The notes: a model not told the origin generated them from the sequence alone. A stretch of 64,000 nucleotides of DNA from Thermomonas fusca DSM 15424 (GCF_000423885.1 NZ_KE384102.1:39745-103744); one strand, 5' to 3'. Shown: positions 1-8,689, counted from the stretch's first letter. Translations and numbers: made by a program.

Positions 1-2
1 TG

Positions 3-2204
3 TCGTGGGAGAACAAGCTGGGCACGCCGTCGGTCGATTTCATGGGCGTGCCGATGCGCCGCAACGACGACGTGGTGGGCGCACTGGTGGTGCAGAGCTA
101 CCGCGAAGGCGTGGGCTACACCCAGTCCGACTGCGCGGTGCTCGGCTTCGTCGCCGAGCACGTGCTCAACGCGGTGGAGCGCAAGCGCGGACAGGAAGCG
201 CTGGAGCGGCGGGTGGCCGACCGCACCCGCGAGCTGGCCGATGCCAACCTGCAGCTGCAGATGCAGATCGCCGAACGCGAGCGGGCGGCGCACCTGCAGG
301 CCACGCTTTACAAGATCGCGGCGCTGGCCAACAACCAGGAACGCGACGAGGATTTCTACCGCAGCCTCCACCAGGCGGTGGCCGAACTGCTCTACGCGGA
401 GAATTTCTACATCGCGCTGCTGTCCGCCGACGGCACCCAGCTGGAGATCCCGTATTCGGTCGACGTGGCCGGCGACGAGCGCGGCAACCGCCCGCTGGGC
501 CGCGGCCTGAGCGAATACGCGCTGCGCCACGGCAGGACGCTGCTGATCGACGACCAGGGCGTGCGCGACCTGGTCGCCGCGGGCGAGATGGACGCCAGCC
601 ACCACGCCAGCCGCACCTCCGCGGTGTGCTGGCTGGGCGCGCCGCTGCTGGGCGCGGACGGGGTGATGGGCCTGGTGGTGGTGCAGAGCTACCGGCCGGA
701 CCTGGTGTACAGCAGCGAGGACGCCGAACTGCTGACCTTCGTCGCCCACCAGATCGCCAGCAGCGTGCAGCGCCGCCGCCACGCCGAAGCCCTGCAGTCG
801 CTGAACGCCGAACTGGAACAGCGGGTGCACGCACGCACGCGGGAGTTGCGGCGCGAGATCTCGGTGCGCGAGCAGGTGGAAGCCCAGCTCAAGCACCAGG
901 TCATGCACGACCCGCTGACCGGCCTGCCCAACCGGCTGTACCTGCGCGACCGCCTCGAGCGGGCGCTGTCCAGCCAGCAGCGCAACCCGCAGCACGCCTT
1001 CGCCCTGCTGTACCTCGACGTCGACCGCTTCAAGCTGTTCAACGACAGCCTGGGCCACCTGGCCGGCGACGCGGTGCTGCGCGAGGTTTCGCGCCGCCTG
1101 CTGGACTGCGTGCGCGGCCCCGACATCGTCGCCCGGCTGTCAGGCGACGAATTCGCGATCCTGCTGGAGGAAGGCGTCCAGCCCGCCACCGCGGTGAAGA
1201 TCGCCCAGCGCATCCAGTCGCGCATGCAGGCCGCGGTGCAGGTGGGCGAGCGCGACCTGCTGGCCTCGGTCAGCATCGGCATCGCCATCAGCCACCCGCG
1301 TTACCAGACCATCGACGAGATGCTGCACGACGCCGACGTGGCGCTGTACCGCGCCAAGGCCACGGGCCGGCAGCGCTTCGTGCTGTTCGACGAGCGCCAG
1401 CAGAAGGCGGCGATGAACGTGCTGGAACTGGAGCTGCAGCTGCGCCAGGCGCTGCATGCAGGCGAGTTCGTGCCCTATTTCCAGCCCATCGTCCGCCTCG
1501 ACGACGGCGGCACGGTGGGCTACGAGGCGCTGATCCGCTGGCAGCACCCCACCCGCGGCCTGCTGGGGCCCGGCGAATTCCTGCCGGTGGCCGAGGAGAG
1601 CGGCCTGATCGAGGCGATCGACTGGCACATGTACCGGCTGGCCTGCACCGCAGGCGCAGCGCTGGTCGCGGACGACGGCTTCATCAGCATCAACATCTCG
1701 CCGCGCCATTTCCAGTACGAGGATTTCGACCAGCGCCTGCTGGACCTGCTGCAGGAGACCGGGTTCCCGCCGGCACGGCTGCGCATCGAGGTCACCGAAA
1801 GCACCCTGCTGGGGGACCCCGAGGCCGCCGCGCGGATCCTGCAGCGGCTGCAGGACGCGCAGGTGGGCGCCGCGCTGGACGACTTCGGCACCGGCTACTC
1901 CTCGCTCAGCCATGTCCACCGGTTCCCGCTGCGTTCGATCAAGATCGACCGCTCGTTCACCAGCGACCTCGACCAGCCCGATGCGCGCCGCAGCCTGGCG
2001 ATCATCGAGGCGGTGCAGGGCCTGGCCCGCTCACTGGGCCTGAACGTGGTGGCGGAAGGGGTGGAGACGGAAGCCCAGCGGCAGGCGCTGCTGGCGACCG
2101 GTTGCGCATACGCGCAGGGATTCCTGTTCGGGCGACCGCAGCCGGCCGGGCACTGGCAGGCCGCGGCGGCGGCGGCCACGGCCATCGCCCCCGCAAAAGC
2201 GTGA
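3..2204 (+). CDS. GAF-GAF-GGDEF-EAL cyclic-di-GMP signalling protein (5' end outside window)
   Basis: The frame is open from the first complete codon, so the N-terminus lies outside the window; 733 codons are visible. In order: the end of a GAF-like domain, a coiled-coil linker, a complete GAF-like domain (about residues 105-250), a second helical linker, a GGDEF domain (about 305-465) and an EAL domain (about 480-725). The active-site loop reads SGDEF, so the first Gly is Ser. An inhibitory I-site RGPD lies exactly five residues before it. The EAL domain keeps the EAL signature, the ISINISP Asn, EVTES, DDFGTG, IKIDRSF and AEGVET, so phosphodiesterase activity is likely. Cyclase activity is possible but less certain. 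The protein would make and/or degrade c-di-GMP in response to a GAF-sensed signal. The stop codon overlaps a Crp/Clp-like palindrome upstream of plsB. Confidence 0.93.
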   Translation, partial: SWENKLGTPSVDFMGVPMRRNDDVVGALVVQSYREGVGYTQSDCAVLGFVAEHVLNAVERKRGQEALERRVADRTRELADANLQLQMQIAERERAAHLQATLYKIAALANNQERDEDFYRSLHQAVAELLYAENFYIALLSADGTQLEIPYSVDVAGDERGNRPLGRGLSEYALRHGRTLLIDDQGVRDLVAAGEMDASHHASRTSAVCWLGAPLLGADGVMGLVVVQSYRPDLVYSSEDAELLTFVAHQIASSVQRRRHAEALQSLNAELEQRVHARTRELRREISVREQVEAQLKHQVMHDPLTGLPNRLYLRDRLERALSSQQRNPQHAFALLYLDVDRFKLFNDSLGHLAGDAVLREVSRRLLDCVRGPDIVARLSGDEFAILLEEGVQPATAVKIAQRIQSRMQAAVQVGERDLLASVSIGIAISHPRYQTIDEMLHDADVALYRAKATGRQRFVLFDERQQKAAMNVLELELQLRQALHAGEFVPYFQPIVRLDDGGTVGYEALIRWQHPTRGLLGPGEFLPVAEESGLIEAIDWHMYRLACTAGAALVADDGFISINISPRHFQYEDFDQRLLDLLQETGFPPARLRIEVTESTLLGDPEAAARILQRLQDAQVGAALDDFGTGYSSLSHVHRFPLRSIKIDRSFTSDLDQPDARRSLAIIEAVQGLARSLGLNVVAEGVETEAQRQALLATGCAYAQGFLFGRPQPAGHWQAAAAAATAIAPAKA

Positions 2205-2215
2205 ACGGCGTCACA
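2200..2215. promoter_or_regulatory. Crp/Clp-like palindrome upstream of plsB
   Basis: CGTGA-N6-TCACA matches the Crp/Clp consensus TGTGA-N6-TCACA at 9 of 10 positions. Its centre lies about 72 bp before the proposed plsB start, a distance at which a Crp-family class I activator could work. It overlaps the stop codon of the preceding gene. A chance match is possible at this level of similarity. Confidence 0.4.
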
Positions 2216-2266
2216 TGAAACCCGCCCGGCGCAGGCAGCTGCCGGCGCCTGCCGACGGCGGGCGTC

Positions 2267-2272
2267 CATAAT
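2267..2272 (+). promoter_or_regulatory. -10 element of plsB, predicted leaderless
   Basis: CATAAT matches TATAAT at 5 of 6 positions and ends 7 nt before the ATG at 2280. Transcription would then begin at or next to that ATG. The upstream in-frame ATG at 2271 overlaps this hexamer, which favours 2280 as the true start. No good -35 element is visible. Confidence 0.45.
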
Positions 2273-2279
2273 GACGGCG

Positions 2280-4994
2280 ATGCCAGATCGCCAGACTCCC
2301 GCCCAGGTCGGCCTGTTCGACCCGCCGACCGCAGATGCCGCTGCCGCCATGCGCGCCGCCGGCACGAACACCCGATCCGACGCCGAGCCCGGCGGCGAAC
2401 CGCTGCCGCTGCCCGGCTTCCTGCCGCCATCCGCTGCTTCCGCCGCGCCGGCGCCGCGCCCCGCCAAGGTCAAGCTGCCGCTGTGGGCGCGCCTGCTCGG
2501 GCGGCCGCTGCATCCGTGGCTGAAGCTGGACATCGAGACCGACCCGCAGGTGGGCGCCGATGGGCGGCCGATCTGCTACGTGCTGGAAGACTACGGCCTG
2601 TCCAACGCGCTGATCCTGGCGCGGGCCTGCCGCGAGGCCGGGCTGCCGCCGCCGCTGCAGCCCATCGCCGGCGACCCGCTGGGGCGCAAGCGCGCCTACG
2701 TGGCGCTGTCGCGCCGCCACGCCAACGCGCTGGGGCTGCTGCCGGGCGCCGAGCACAAGACCCATTCCGGTTCGCTGGCACGGCTGCTGGCCGCGCATGG
2801 CAATAACCCGGCGCTGGACGTGCAGCTGGTGCCGGTGTCGATCTTCGTCGGCCAGGCGCCCAAGCGCAGCAGCGGCTGGTTCTCGGTGCTGTTCTCGGAG
2901 AACTGGACCCTGGTCGGCCGCTTCCGCCGGCTGCTGGCGATCCTGCTGAACGGCCGCGACACCCTGGTGCAGTTCGCCGCGCCGATTCCGCTGCGCGACA
3001 TCGTCGCCGAGCAGCTGCCGCCGGAACGCACCGTGCGCAAGCTCTCGCGCGTGCTGCGCACCCACTTCCGCCGCGTGCGCGAGGTGGTGATCGGCCCCGA
3101 CCTGTCGACCCGGCGCATGCTGGCCGACCAGGTGCTGTCGGCGCCGCTGGTCAAGGACGCCATCGCCGACCAGGCGCGGCGCGACAACAGCAAGCCCGAG
3201 GAAGCGTGGAAGAAGGCCAACGCCTACTTCTGGGAAATCGCCGCCGACTACTCCAATACGGTGGTGCGCTCGCTCAGCTTCCTGCTGACGTCGGTGTGGA
3301 ACCGCATCTACCGCGGCGTGCTGGTCCACCACCTCGACCAGTTCAAGCAGAAAGCGCCGGGCCATGAAGTGGTCTACGTGCCCAGCCACCGCAGCCACAT
3401 GGACTACCTGCTGCTGAGCTACCTGCTCTACAGCCACGGCATCGTCGCCCCGCACATCTTCGCCGGCATCAACCTCAACCTGCCGGTGGTGGGCACCGTG
3501 CTGCGCAAGGGCGGCGCGTTCTTCGCCCGCCGCAGCTTCAAGGGCAACGCGCTGTATTCGGCGGTGTTCCGCGAATACATGGCGCAGCTGGTGGCCGGGG
3601 GCTACTCCATCGAATACTTCATCGAAGGCGGGCGCTCGCGCACCGGCCGGCTGCTGCAGCCGAAGGGCGGCTCGCTGGCGATGACCGTGCGCGCCTACCT
3701 GCGCCAGCCGACCCGGCCGCTGCTGTTCCAGCCGGTCTACATCGGCTACGAGAAGCTGATGGAGGGCGGCAGCTACCTCGACGAGCTGTCCGGCAAGCCG
3801 AAGGAAAAGGAGTCGATCTGGCAGCTGCTGACCGGCATCCCCAAGGTGCTGCGGAGCAACTACGGCCAAGTAGTGGTGAACTTCGGCGAACGCATCCGGC
3901 TCGACCAGATCCTGGCCGAGCACGCGCCGGAATGGGACGGCAAGCCGGTGGGCGACGACGAAAAGCCGGCCTGGTTCGCGCGCACCGTCGATGCGCTGGC
4001 GCAAAAGATCCAGGTCCACGTCAACCGCGCCGCCGACGTCAACCCGATCAACCTGCTGGCACTGGCGCTGCTGTCCACGCCCAAGCACGCGATGGGCGAA
4101 GCCGACCTGCGCGCGCAGATCGCGCTGTCCAAGACGCTGCTGGTGGAGGTGCCGTATTCCGACTGGGTGACGGTGACCCCGCATTCGCCGGAGCAGATCA
4201 TCGCCCACGGCGAGGAGATCGGCCTGATCACCCGCACCAGCCATCCGCTGGGCGACGTGCTGGGCGTGGAAGGCGACAACGCGGTGTTGCTGAGCTATTT
4301 CCGCAACAACGTGCTGCACCTGTTCACCGCCTCCTCGTGGATCGCGGTGTGCTTCCAGAACAACCGCCGCATGGGCCGCCGCCAGCTGCAGCAGATCGGC
4401 CGCACCCTGTATCCATTCCTGCAGGCCGAACTGTTCCTGCCTTGGGACGAGGACACCTTCGCCAGCCGCATCGACAGCACCATCGAGGTGTTCATCCGCG
4501 AGGGCCTGCTGGAGCAGGCCAGCGACGAGGACGGCGGCATCCTGCAGCGCAACGCCGGCCAGAGCGACGAGGTGTTCCGCCTGCGCGCGCTGGGCCACAC
4601 CCTGCAGCAGGCGTTCGAGCGCTATTACATCGCCATCTCGGTGCTGGTGAAGAACGGCCCCGGCATCCTCGGCGCCGGCGAGCTGGAGAGCCTGTGCCAG
4701 CTCACCGCGCAGCGGCTGTCGCTGCTGTACGCGCCGGCCGCGCCGGAGTTCTTCGACAAGTCGCTGTTCCGCGGCTTCATCCAGCAGCTGCGCGAACTCA
4801 AGCTGGTCTGGCCCAATCCGGAGACCAGCAAGCTGATGTTCGACGAGCGCCTCAACGCCTGGGCCAAGGACGCGCGGGTGGTGCTGGGGCGCGAGCTGCG
4901 CGCGACCATCGAGAAGATCAGCCCGGCCAGCGCGCGCACCACCGGCGAGATCCCGGCGCTGCCGGCGGAGGACGCTGACACCTCGTCGTCGTGA
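2280..4994 (+). CDS. plsB: Glycerol-3-phosphate acyltransferase PlsB
   Basis: Inner-membrane-associated enzyme that acylates sn-glycerol-3-phosphate at position 1 from acyl-CoA or acyl-ACP, the first step of phospholipid synthesis. The 904-residue product is longer than E. coli PlsB (about 807) because of a Pro/Ala-rich N-terminal extension of some 60 residues. The acyltransferase signature HRSHMD (HX4D) is near residue 372 and the substrate-binding block FIEGGRSRTG near residue 448. An in-frame ATG at 2271 is also possible, but 2280 was chosen because the -10-like hexamer CATAAT ends 7 nt before it and covers the earlier ATG; neither start has a Shine-Dalgarno sequence. A Crp/Clp-like palindrome lies about 70 bp upstream. 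Confidence 0.95.
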   Translation: MPDRQTPAQVGLFDPPTADAAAAMRAAGTNTRSDAEPGGEPLPLPGFLPPSAASAAPAPRPAKVKLPLWARLLGRPLHPWLKLDIETDPQVGADGRPICYVLEDYGLSNALILARACREAGLPPPLQPIAGDPLGRKRAYVALSRRHANALGLLPGAEHKTHSGSLARLLAAHGNNPALDVQLVPVSIFVGQAPKRSSGWFSVLFSENWTLVGRFRRLLAILLNGRDTLVQFAAPIPLRDIVAEQLPPERTVRKLSRVLRTHFRRVREVVIGPDLSTRRMLADQVLSAPLVKDAIADQARRDNSKPEEAWKKANAYFWEIAADYSNTVVRSLSFLLTSVWNRIYRGVLVHHLDQFKQKAPGHEVVYVPSHRSHMDYLLLSYLLYSHGIVAPHIFAGINLNLPVVGTVLRKGGAFFARRSFKGNALYSAVFREYMAQLVAGGYSIEYFIEGGRSRTGRLLQPKGGSLAMTVRAYLRQPTRPLLFQPVYIGYEKLMEGGSYLDELSGKPKEKESIWQLLTGIPKVLRSNYGQVVVNFGERIRLDQILAEHAPEWDGKPVGDDEKPAWFARTVDALAQKIQVHVNRAADVNPINLLALALLSTPKHAMGEADLRAQIALSKTLLVEVPYSDWVTVTPHSPEQIIAHGEEIGLITRTSHPLGDVLGVEGDNAVLLSYFRNNVLHLFTASSWIAVCFQNNRRMGRRQLQQIGRTLYPFLQAELFLPWDEDTFASRIDSTIEVFIREGLLEQASDEDGGILQRNAGQSDEVFRLRALGHTLQQAFERYYIAISVLVKNGPGILGAGELESLCQLTAQRLSLLYAPAAPEFFDKSLFRGFIQQLRELKLVWPNPETSKLMFDERLNAWAKDARVVLGRELRATIEKISPASARTTGEIPALPAEDADTSSS

Positions 4995-5015
4995 GGATGC
5001 GTCCTGGCCGGCGGC

Positions 5016-5234
5016 TTACGCCGGCTCGTCCGGGATCAGCGCGTTCTCCAGCCAGGCGATCTGGTCCTTCAGCAGCAGCTTGCGTTTCTTCAACCGCTTC
5101 AGCATCAGCTCGTCGGCCTGGATGTCGGCCTGCAGGCGCGCGATGGCTTCGTCCATGTCGCGGTGCTGCTGGCGCAGGTCCACCACGCGCCGCGCCATGC
5201 GCGACAGTTCGGCCGGATCGGTGGGCTGGTTCAT
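5016..5234 (-). CDS. YdcH family (DUF465) small coiled-coil protein
   Basis: This 72-residue acidic/basic helical protein ends in the family-typical stretch RLKKRKLLLKDQI. DUF465 proteins are short cytoplasmic coiled-coil proteins of unknown function. The start was placed at MNQPTD because the hexamer TATGCT stands exactly 6 nt before this ATG and no Shine-Dalgarno sequence is present; the frame stays open further upstream, but that stretch would run into ttcA. The gene is divergent from ttcA across 55 bp, and both mRNAs look leaderless. It converges on plsB with a 21-bp gap. Confidence 0.8.
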   Translation of the reverse strand: MNQPTDPAELSRMARRVVDLRQQHRDMDEAIARLQADIQADELMLKRLKKRKLLLKDQIAWLENALIPDEPA

Positions 5235-5240
5235 GTGCCG

Positions 5241-5246
5241 AGCATA
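5241..5246 (-). promoter_or_regulatory. -10 element of the YdcH-family gene, predicted leaderless
   Basis: Reading on the minus strand, TATGCT is followed by 6 nt and then the ATG at 5234. With the usual spacing the transcript begins at the start codon. Confidence 0.4.
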
Positions 5247-5274
5247 GCGCGCCCGGATGCCGCCGGCGGGCGGG

Positions 5275-5280
5275 TAAAAT
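5275..5280 (+). promoter_or_regulatory. -10 element of ttcA, short or absent leader
   Basis: TAAAAT (5 of 6 matches to TATAAT) ends 9 nt before the ttcA ATG at 5290. A leader of 0-3 nt is predicted. The intervening bases contain no Shine-Dalgarno sequence. Confidence 0.5.
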
Positions 5281-5289
5281 GGCGGTCCG

Positions 5290-6231
5290 ATGAATATTTC
5301 CGCGCCCCCGCTTAGCGACCTTCCGGCCCCCAGGCGCAAGCACGAGGCCGACAAGCTGGCCAAGCGCCTGCGCCACCAGGTGGGCAAGGCGATCGCCGAC
5401 TTCGGCATGATCGAGGACGGCGACAAGGTCATGGTCTGCCTGTCCGGCGGCAAGGACAGCTACACGATGCTGGACGTGCTGCTGCAGCTGCGCAAAAAAG
5501 CGCCGGTCGATTTCAGCATCACCGCGGTCAACCTGGACCAGAAGCAGCCGGGCTTCCCGGAGCACGTGCTGCCGGAATACCTGCGCTCGATCGGGGTGGA
5601 CTTCCACATCCTCGAGCAGGACACCTACTCGGTGGTCAGCCGGGTGATCCCGGAAGGCAAGACGATGTGCTCGCTGTGTTCGCGGCTGCGCCGCGGCGCG
5701 CTGTACACCTACGCCGAGCAGCACGGCTTCACCAAGATCGCGCTGGGCCACCACCGCGACGACCTGGTCAACACCTTCTTCCTCAACCTGTTCTTCCACG
5801 CGAAGTTGAGCGGCATGCCGCCGAAGCTGCTCAGCGACGACGGCAAGCACGTGGTGATCCGCCCGCTGGCCTACGTGCGCGAGGACGATATCGAAGCCTA
5901 CGCCGAGGCGAAGGGCTTCCCGATCATCCCCTGCAACCTGTGCGGCTCGCAGGAAAACCTGCAGCGCAAGCAGGTCAAGAAGATGCTGGCGCAGTGGGAG
6001 AAGGAGACGCCCGGCCGCATCGAGACCATGGCGCGTGCGCTGGGCGACATCCGTCCGTCGCAGCTCAGCGACCCGAAGCTGTTCGACTTCCTCGCCCTCG
6101 GCAAGCGCGGCGACGCGGCGCTGCCCGATGCGCATGCCTGGCTGGCTGGCGCCCCCGCCGAGCCGGAGCCGGTGGCGATGGCGCTGCATGCCGTGCGCAA
6201 CCACGACGGCCTGGACATCCTCAAGTCCTGA
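5290..6231 (+). CDS. ttcA: tRNA 2-thiocytidine(32) synthetase TtcA
   Basis: Iron-sulfur, ATP-dependent enzyme that thiolates cytidine 32 of certain tRNAs. The 313-residue protein has the PP-loop SGGKDS near residue 52. It has the CxxC pair in MCSLCSRLRRG near residue 127 and a further Cys pair in PCNLCGSQ near residue 217, matching the cysteines that hold the [4Fe-4S] cluster in this family. The length is typical. The 3' end is followed by 75 bp before rdgC, so cotranscription with rdgC is possible. Confidence 0.95.
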   Translation: MNISAPPLSDLPAPRRKHEADKLAKRLRHQVGKAIADFGMIEDGDKVMVCLSGGKDSYTMLDVLLQLRKKAPVDFSITAVNLDQKQPGFPEHVLPEYLRSIGVDFHILEQDTYSVVSRVIPEGKTMCSLCSRLRRGALYTYAEQHGFTKIALGHHRDDLVNTFFLNLFFHAKLSGMPPKLLSDDGKHVVIRPLAYVREDDIEAYAEAKGFPIIPCNLCGSQENLQRKQVKKMLAQWEKETPGRIETMARALGDIRPSQLSDPKLFDFLALGKRGDAALPDAHAWLAGAPAEPEPVAMALHAVRNHDGLDILKS

Positions 6232-6306
6232 TCCCGCGCCACGCTTCCCGCACTTCCACCCGGCCGCCGCCCATCCGCTGGCGATGGCCTTTCCACAGGA
6301 TTCCCG

Positions 6307-7209
6307 ATGTTCTTCCGCAACCTGACCCTGTTCCGCTTCCCCGCTTCACTGGAGCTGTCCGACCTCGAACCGCAGCTGGCCGAATGCGCGCTCAAGCCGG
6401 TCGGCCCGCTGGAGCTGTCCTCGCGCGGCTTCGTCGCGCCGATGGGCCAGCACCACGACGGCTTTCAGCACCTGTGCGACGGCGCGCGCTGGCTCACCGT
6501 GGGCGGCGAGGACAAGCTGCTGCCCGGCGCGGTGGTCAACGACCTGCTGCAGAAGAAGCTGGCCGCGATCGAGGAGAAGGAAGGCCGCAAGCCCGGCGGC
6601 CGCACCCGCAAGCGACTGAAGGACGAGCTCATCACCGAGCTGCTGCCGCGCGCGTTCGTACGTCCGGTCCGCAGCGACGCGCTACTGGACAGCCAGCTTG
6701 GCGTGATCGCGGTGGACACCTCCTCGCGCAAGTCGGCCGAATCGGTGGTGTCGGAAGTGCGCCGCGCGCTGGGCAGCTTCCCGGCGCTGCCGCTGAACGC
6801 CGAAGTGGCGCCGCGCGCCATCCTCACCGGCTGGCTGGCCGGCGACGCGCTGCCCGACGGGCTGGCGCTGGGCGACGAGTGCGAGCTGCGCGACCCCACC
6901 GACACCGGCGCGGTGGTGAAGATCCAGCGCATGGAGCTGTCGGGCGAGGAAATCAGCAAGCACCTCGAGGCCGGCAAGCAGTGCACGCGGCTGGCGCTGG
7001 TGCTGGACGACCACGTCAGCTTCGTGATCGGCGAAGACCTGATCGTGCGCAAGTTCAAGCTGCTGGACGGCGCGGTGGACCAGATGGAAGCCACCGAGCA
7101 CGACGACATCGTGGCCGAACTGCAGGCCCGCTTCGCGCTGATGACCGGCGAGTTCAAGCGCCTGTTCGCCGTGCTGGAGAAGGCGTTCAAGCTCAGCAAG
7201 GCGGAGTGA
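6307..7209 (+). CDS. rdgC: Recombination-associated protein RdgC
   Basis: RdgC is a ring-forming dsDNA-binding nucleoid protein that limits RecA-driven recombination. The 300-residue length and the N-terminal sequence MFFRNLTLFRFP are characteristic, as is the segment GFVAPMGQHHDG. A Shine-Dalgarno-like ACAGGA lies about 7 nt before the ATG. Downstream lies a pair of REP-like hairpins, which may end or stabilise the transcript. Confidence 0.95.
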   Translation: MFFRNLTLFRFPASLELSDLEPQLAECALKPVGPLELSSRGFVAPMGQHHDGFQHLCDGARWLTVGGEDKLLPGAVVNDLLQKKLAAIEEKEGRKPGGRTRKRLKDELITELLPRAFVRPVRSDALLDSQLGVIAVDTSSRKSAESVVSEVRRALGSFPALPLNAEVAPRAILTGWLAGDALPDGLALGDECELRDPTDTGAVVKIQRMELSGEEISKHLEAGKQCTRLALVLDDHVSFVIGEDLIVRKFKLLDGAVDQMEATEHDDIVAELQARFALMTGEFKRLFAVLEKAFKLSKAE

Positions 7210-7217
7210 GATTTTCT

Positions 7218-7315
7218 CCTCCCCTTGCGAAGCAAGGGGAGGCAGGGAGGGGGTTGCTCCGACGGCAAGCACACCTCTCCACCCCTCCCCTTCGCCTTTG
7301 GCGAAAGGAAGGGGG
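7218..7315. repeat. Paired REP-like inverted repeats between rdgC and the metallopeptidase gene
   Basis: The first hairpin is a perfect 11-bp stem, CCTCCCCTTGC / GCAAGGGGAGG, with a GAA loop (7218-7242). The second (about 7287-7315) pairs CCTTCGCC with GGCGAAAGG around a TTT loop, with one bulged A. Purine-rich and pyrimidine-rich flanks separate the two. The layout resembles the extragenic palindromes scattered through Xanthomonadaceae genomes. The right arm ends next to the -10 element of the following gene. Confidence 0.6.
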
Positions 7316-7317
7316 CT

Positions 7318-7323
7318 TAGAAT
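7318..7323 (+). promoter_or_regulatory. -10 element of the YgjP-like gene, predicted leaderless
   Basis: TAGAAT (5 of 6 matches) is followed by 6 nt and the ATG at 7330. The purine-rich AGGAAGGGGG is too far upstream to serve as a ribosome-binding site. Confidence 0.5.
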
Positions 7324-7329
7324 CTCCCA

Positions 7330-8127
7330 ATGCGTTCCCTGTTCCGCCTGCTGCCCGCCCTGCGCACCGCGCCGACGCCCCGTGCACCGCGGCGCGAGCA
7401 GGTCAGTTTCCAGCTCGACGCGCAGCGCAGCATCGACCTGCTGCGCGTGCGCGACCCGCGCGCGAAGCGGATCAAGCTGAGCGTCGACGAGCGCGGCGCA
7501 CGGCTCACATTGCCGCAGCGCGCCAGCCGCGCCGAGGGCGAGCGCTTCCTGCACGAACATCGCGGCTGGCTGGCCGCGCAGCTCGACCGGCAGGCCGATG
7601 CCGCCGGCAATGGTCTGGTGCGCGACGGCACCGCCACGCTGCCGCTGCGCGGCATCGAGCTGCCGCTGCGCTGGCAGGGCGGGCGCGCCACCCGGCTGGA
7701 GGCCGACGACGACAGCGGCCTTCGCTTCATCGCCCCGGCCAATGCCGGCGACGCCGCGCTGCGGCGCGCGCTGAAGGATTTCTACGAAGCGCAGGGCCGT
7801 GCCGACACCGGGCGCTGGCTGCCGAAGTACCTGCCCGACATGCCGCGCACGCCGCGCCGCATCGTGTTCAAGCGCACCTCGTCGCTGTGGGGCTCGCTGG
7901 CCCCCGACGGCACCCTGGCGCTGGATCTGGCCCTGCTGCTGGCGCCGCCGCCGGCCTTCGAATACGTGCTGGTGCACGAGCTCTGCCACCTTTTGCATGC
8001 CGACCATTCGCCGCGCTTCTGGGGCGAAGTGGAAGCACGGTTCCCGGCGTGGCGCGACGAGCGCGATTTCCTGCGCGCCGAAGGGCGTGCGCTGAAGGCC
8101 AGGCTGCGCCAGCTGCTGGCCGGCTGA
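7330..8127 (+). CDS. YgjP-like (M48/DUF45 family) zinc metallopeptidase
   Basis: A 265-residue cytoplasmic protein with the zinc site HELCH near residue 216, inside the segment EYVLVHELCHLLHADHSPRFW that closely matches YgjP-like proteins. The YgjP segment RIVFKRTSSLWGS is also present near residue 178. The family is predicted to be metal-dependent proteases; its substrates are generally unknown. Most homologues end shortly after the zinc site, as here. The mRNA is predicted to be leaderless. It is followed 46 bp later by a lipoprotein gene on the same strand. Confidence 0.85.
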   Translation: MRSLFRLLPALRTAPTPRAPRREQVSFQLDAQRSIDLLRVRDPRAKRIKLSVDERGARLTLPQRASRAEGERFLHEHRGWLAAQLDRQADAAGNGLVRDGTATLPLRGIELPLRWQGGRATRLEADDDSGLRFIAPANAGDAALRRALKDFYEAQGRADTGRWLPKYLPDMPRTPRRIVFKRTSSLWGSLAPDGTLALDLALLLAPPPAFEYVLVHELCHLLHADHSPRFWGEVEARFPAWRDERDFLRAEGRALKARLRQLLAG

Positions 8128-8173
8128 GGTGGCGATTCACGTATCCTCCGGTGACGACAACGCCGGGGAACCC

Positions 8174-8689
8174 ATGTCCATGATCCATACCCATCGCCGC
8201 CTGCTGGCCCTCGCCCTGATCGCCGCGATCGTGGCCCTGCCCGCCTGCAAGAAAGCCCAGGACGCCGCGGTCGAAGCGGCGATGGAAAAAGCCACCGGCA
8301 TGAAGGTGGACAAGGACGGCAACGCGGTCACCATCAAGACGGAGAAGGGCGACCTCAAGGTGGCCACCGCCGAGGATGGCGGCAGCGTGCCGCTGCCGGC
8401 GGGTTTCCCCTCCGACATCTACCTGCCGGACGGGCACAAGGTGGCCAGCGCGATGGAGCTGGGCGGCGCGCAGATGGTCAACCTGACCACCGCGGCCGAC
8501 ATGGCCGCCGTGCATGCCGCCGCCGACAAGGCAATGCAGGACGGCGGCTGGAAGCGCGAGATGGCCATGCAGACCGGCGACAGCAGCAGCCTTGCCTACA
8601 GCAAGGACAAGCGGCAGGTGTTCTACCAGCTGATGAAGGGCGAGGAAGGCGGCACTCAGCTCGCGATCCGCGCCGGTACCGACGAGTAA
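8174..8689 (+). CDS. Hypothetical lipoprotein
   Basis: A 171-residue product with a hydrophobic signal segment (LLALALIAAIVALPAC) and the lipobox LPAC, so it is probably lipidated at Cys 23 and held in the envelope. The residue after Cys is Lys, which does not suggest inner-membrane retention. The mature part has no domain I recognise. The start at 8174 was chosen because GGGGAA lies 4 nt upstream; the longer frame begins without a ribosome-binding site. A TATCCT -10-like hexamer at 8142-8147 leaves a leader of about 20 nt. Confidence 0.75.
   Translation: MSMIHTHRRLLALALIAAIVALPACKKAQDAAVEAAMEKATGMKVDKDGNAVTIKTEKGDLKVATAEDGGSVPLPAGFPSDIYLPDGHKVASAMELGGAQMVNLTTAADMAAVHAAADKAMQDGGWKREMAMQTGDSSSLAYSKDKRQVFYQLMKGEEGGTQLAIRAGTDE

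Noticed and set aside
2211..4598. A 795-codon open frame on the minus strand opposite plsB
   Set aside because: Same shadow effect. The plus-strand frame has all PlsB motifs and the minus-strand product has no recognisable family.
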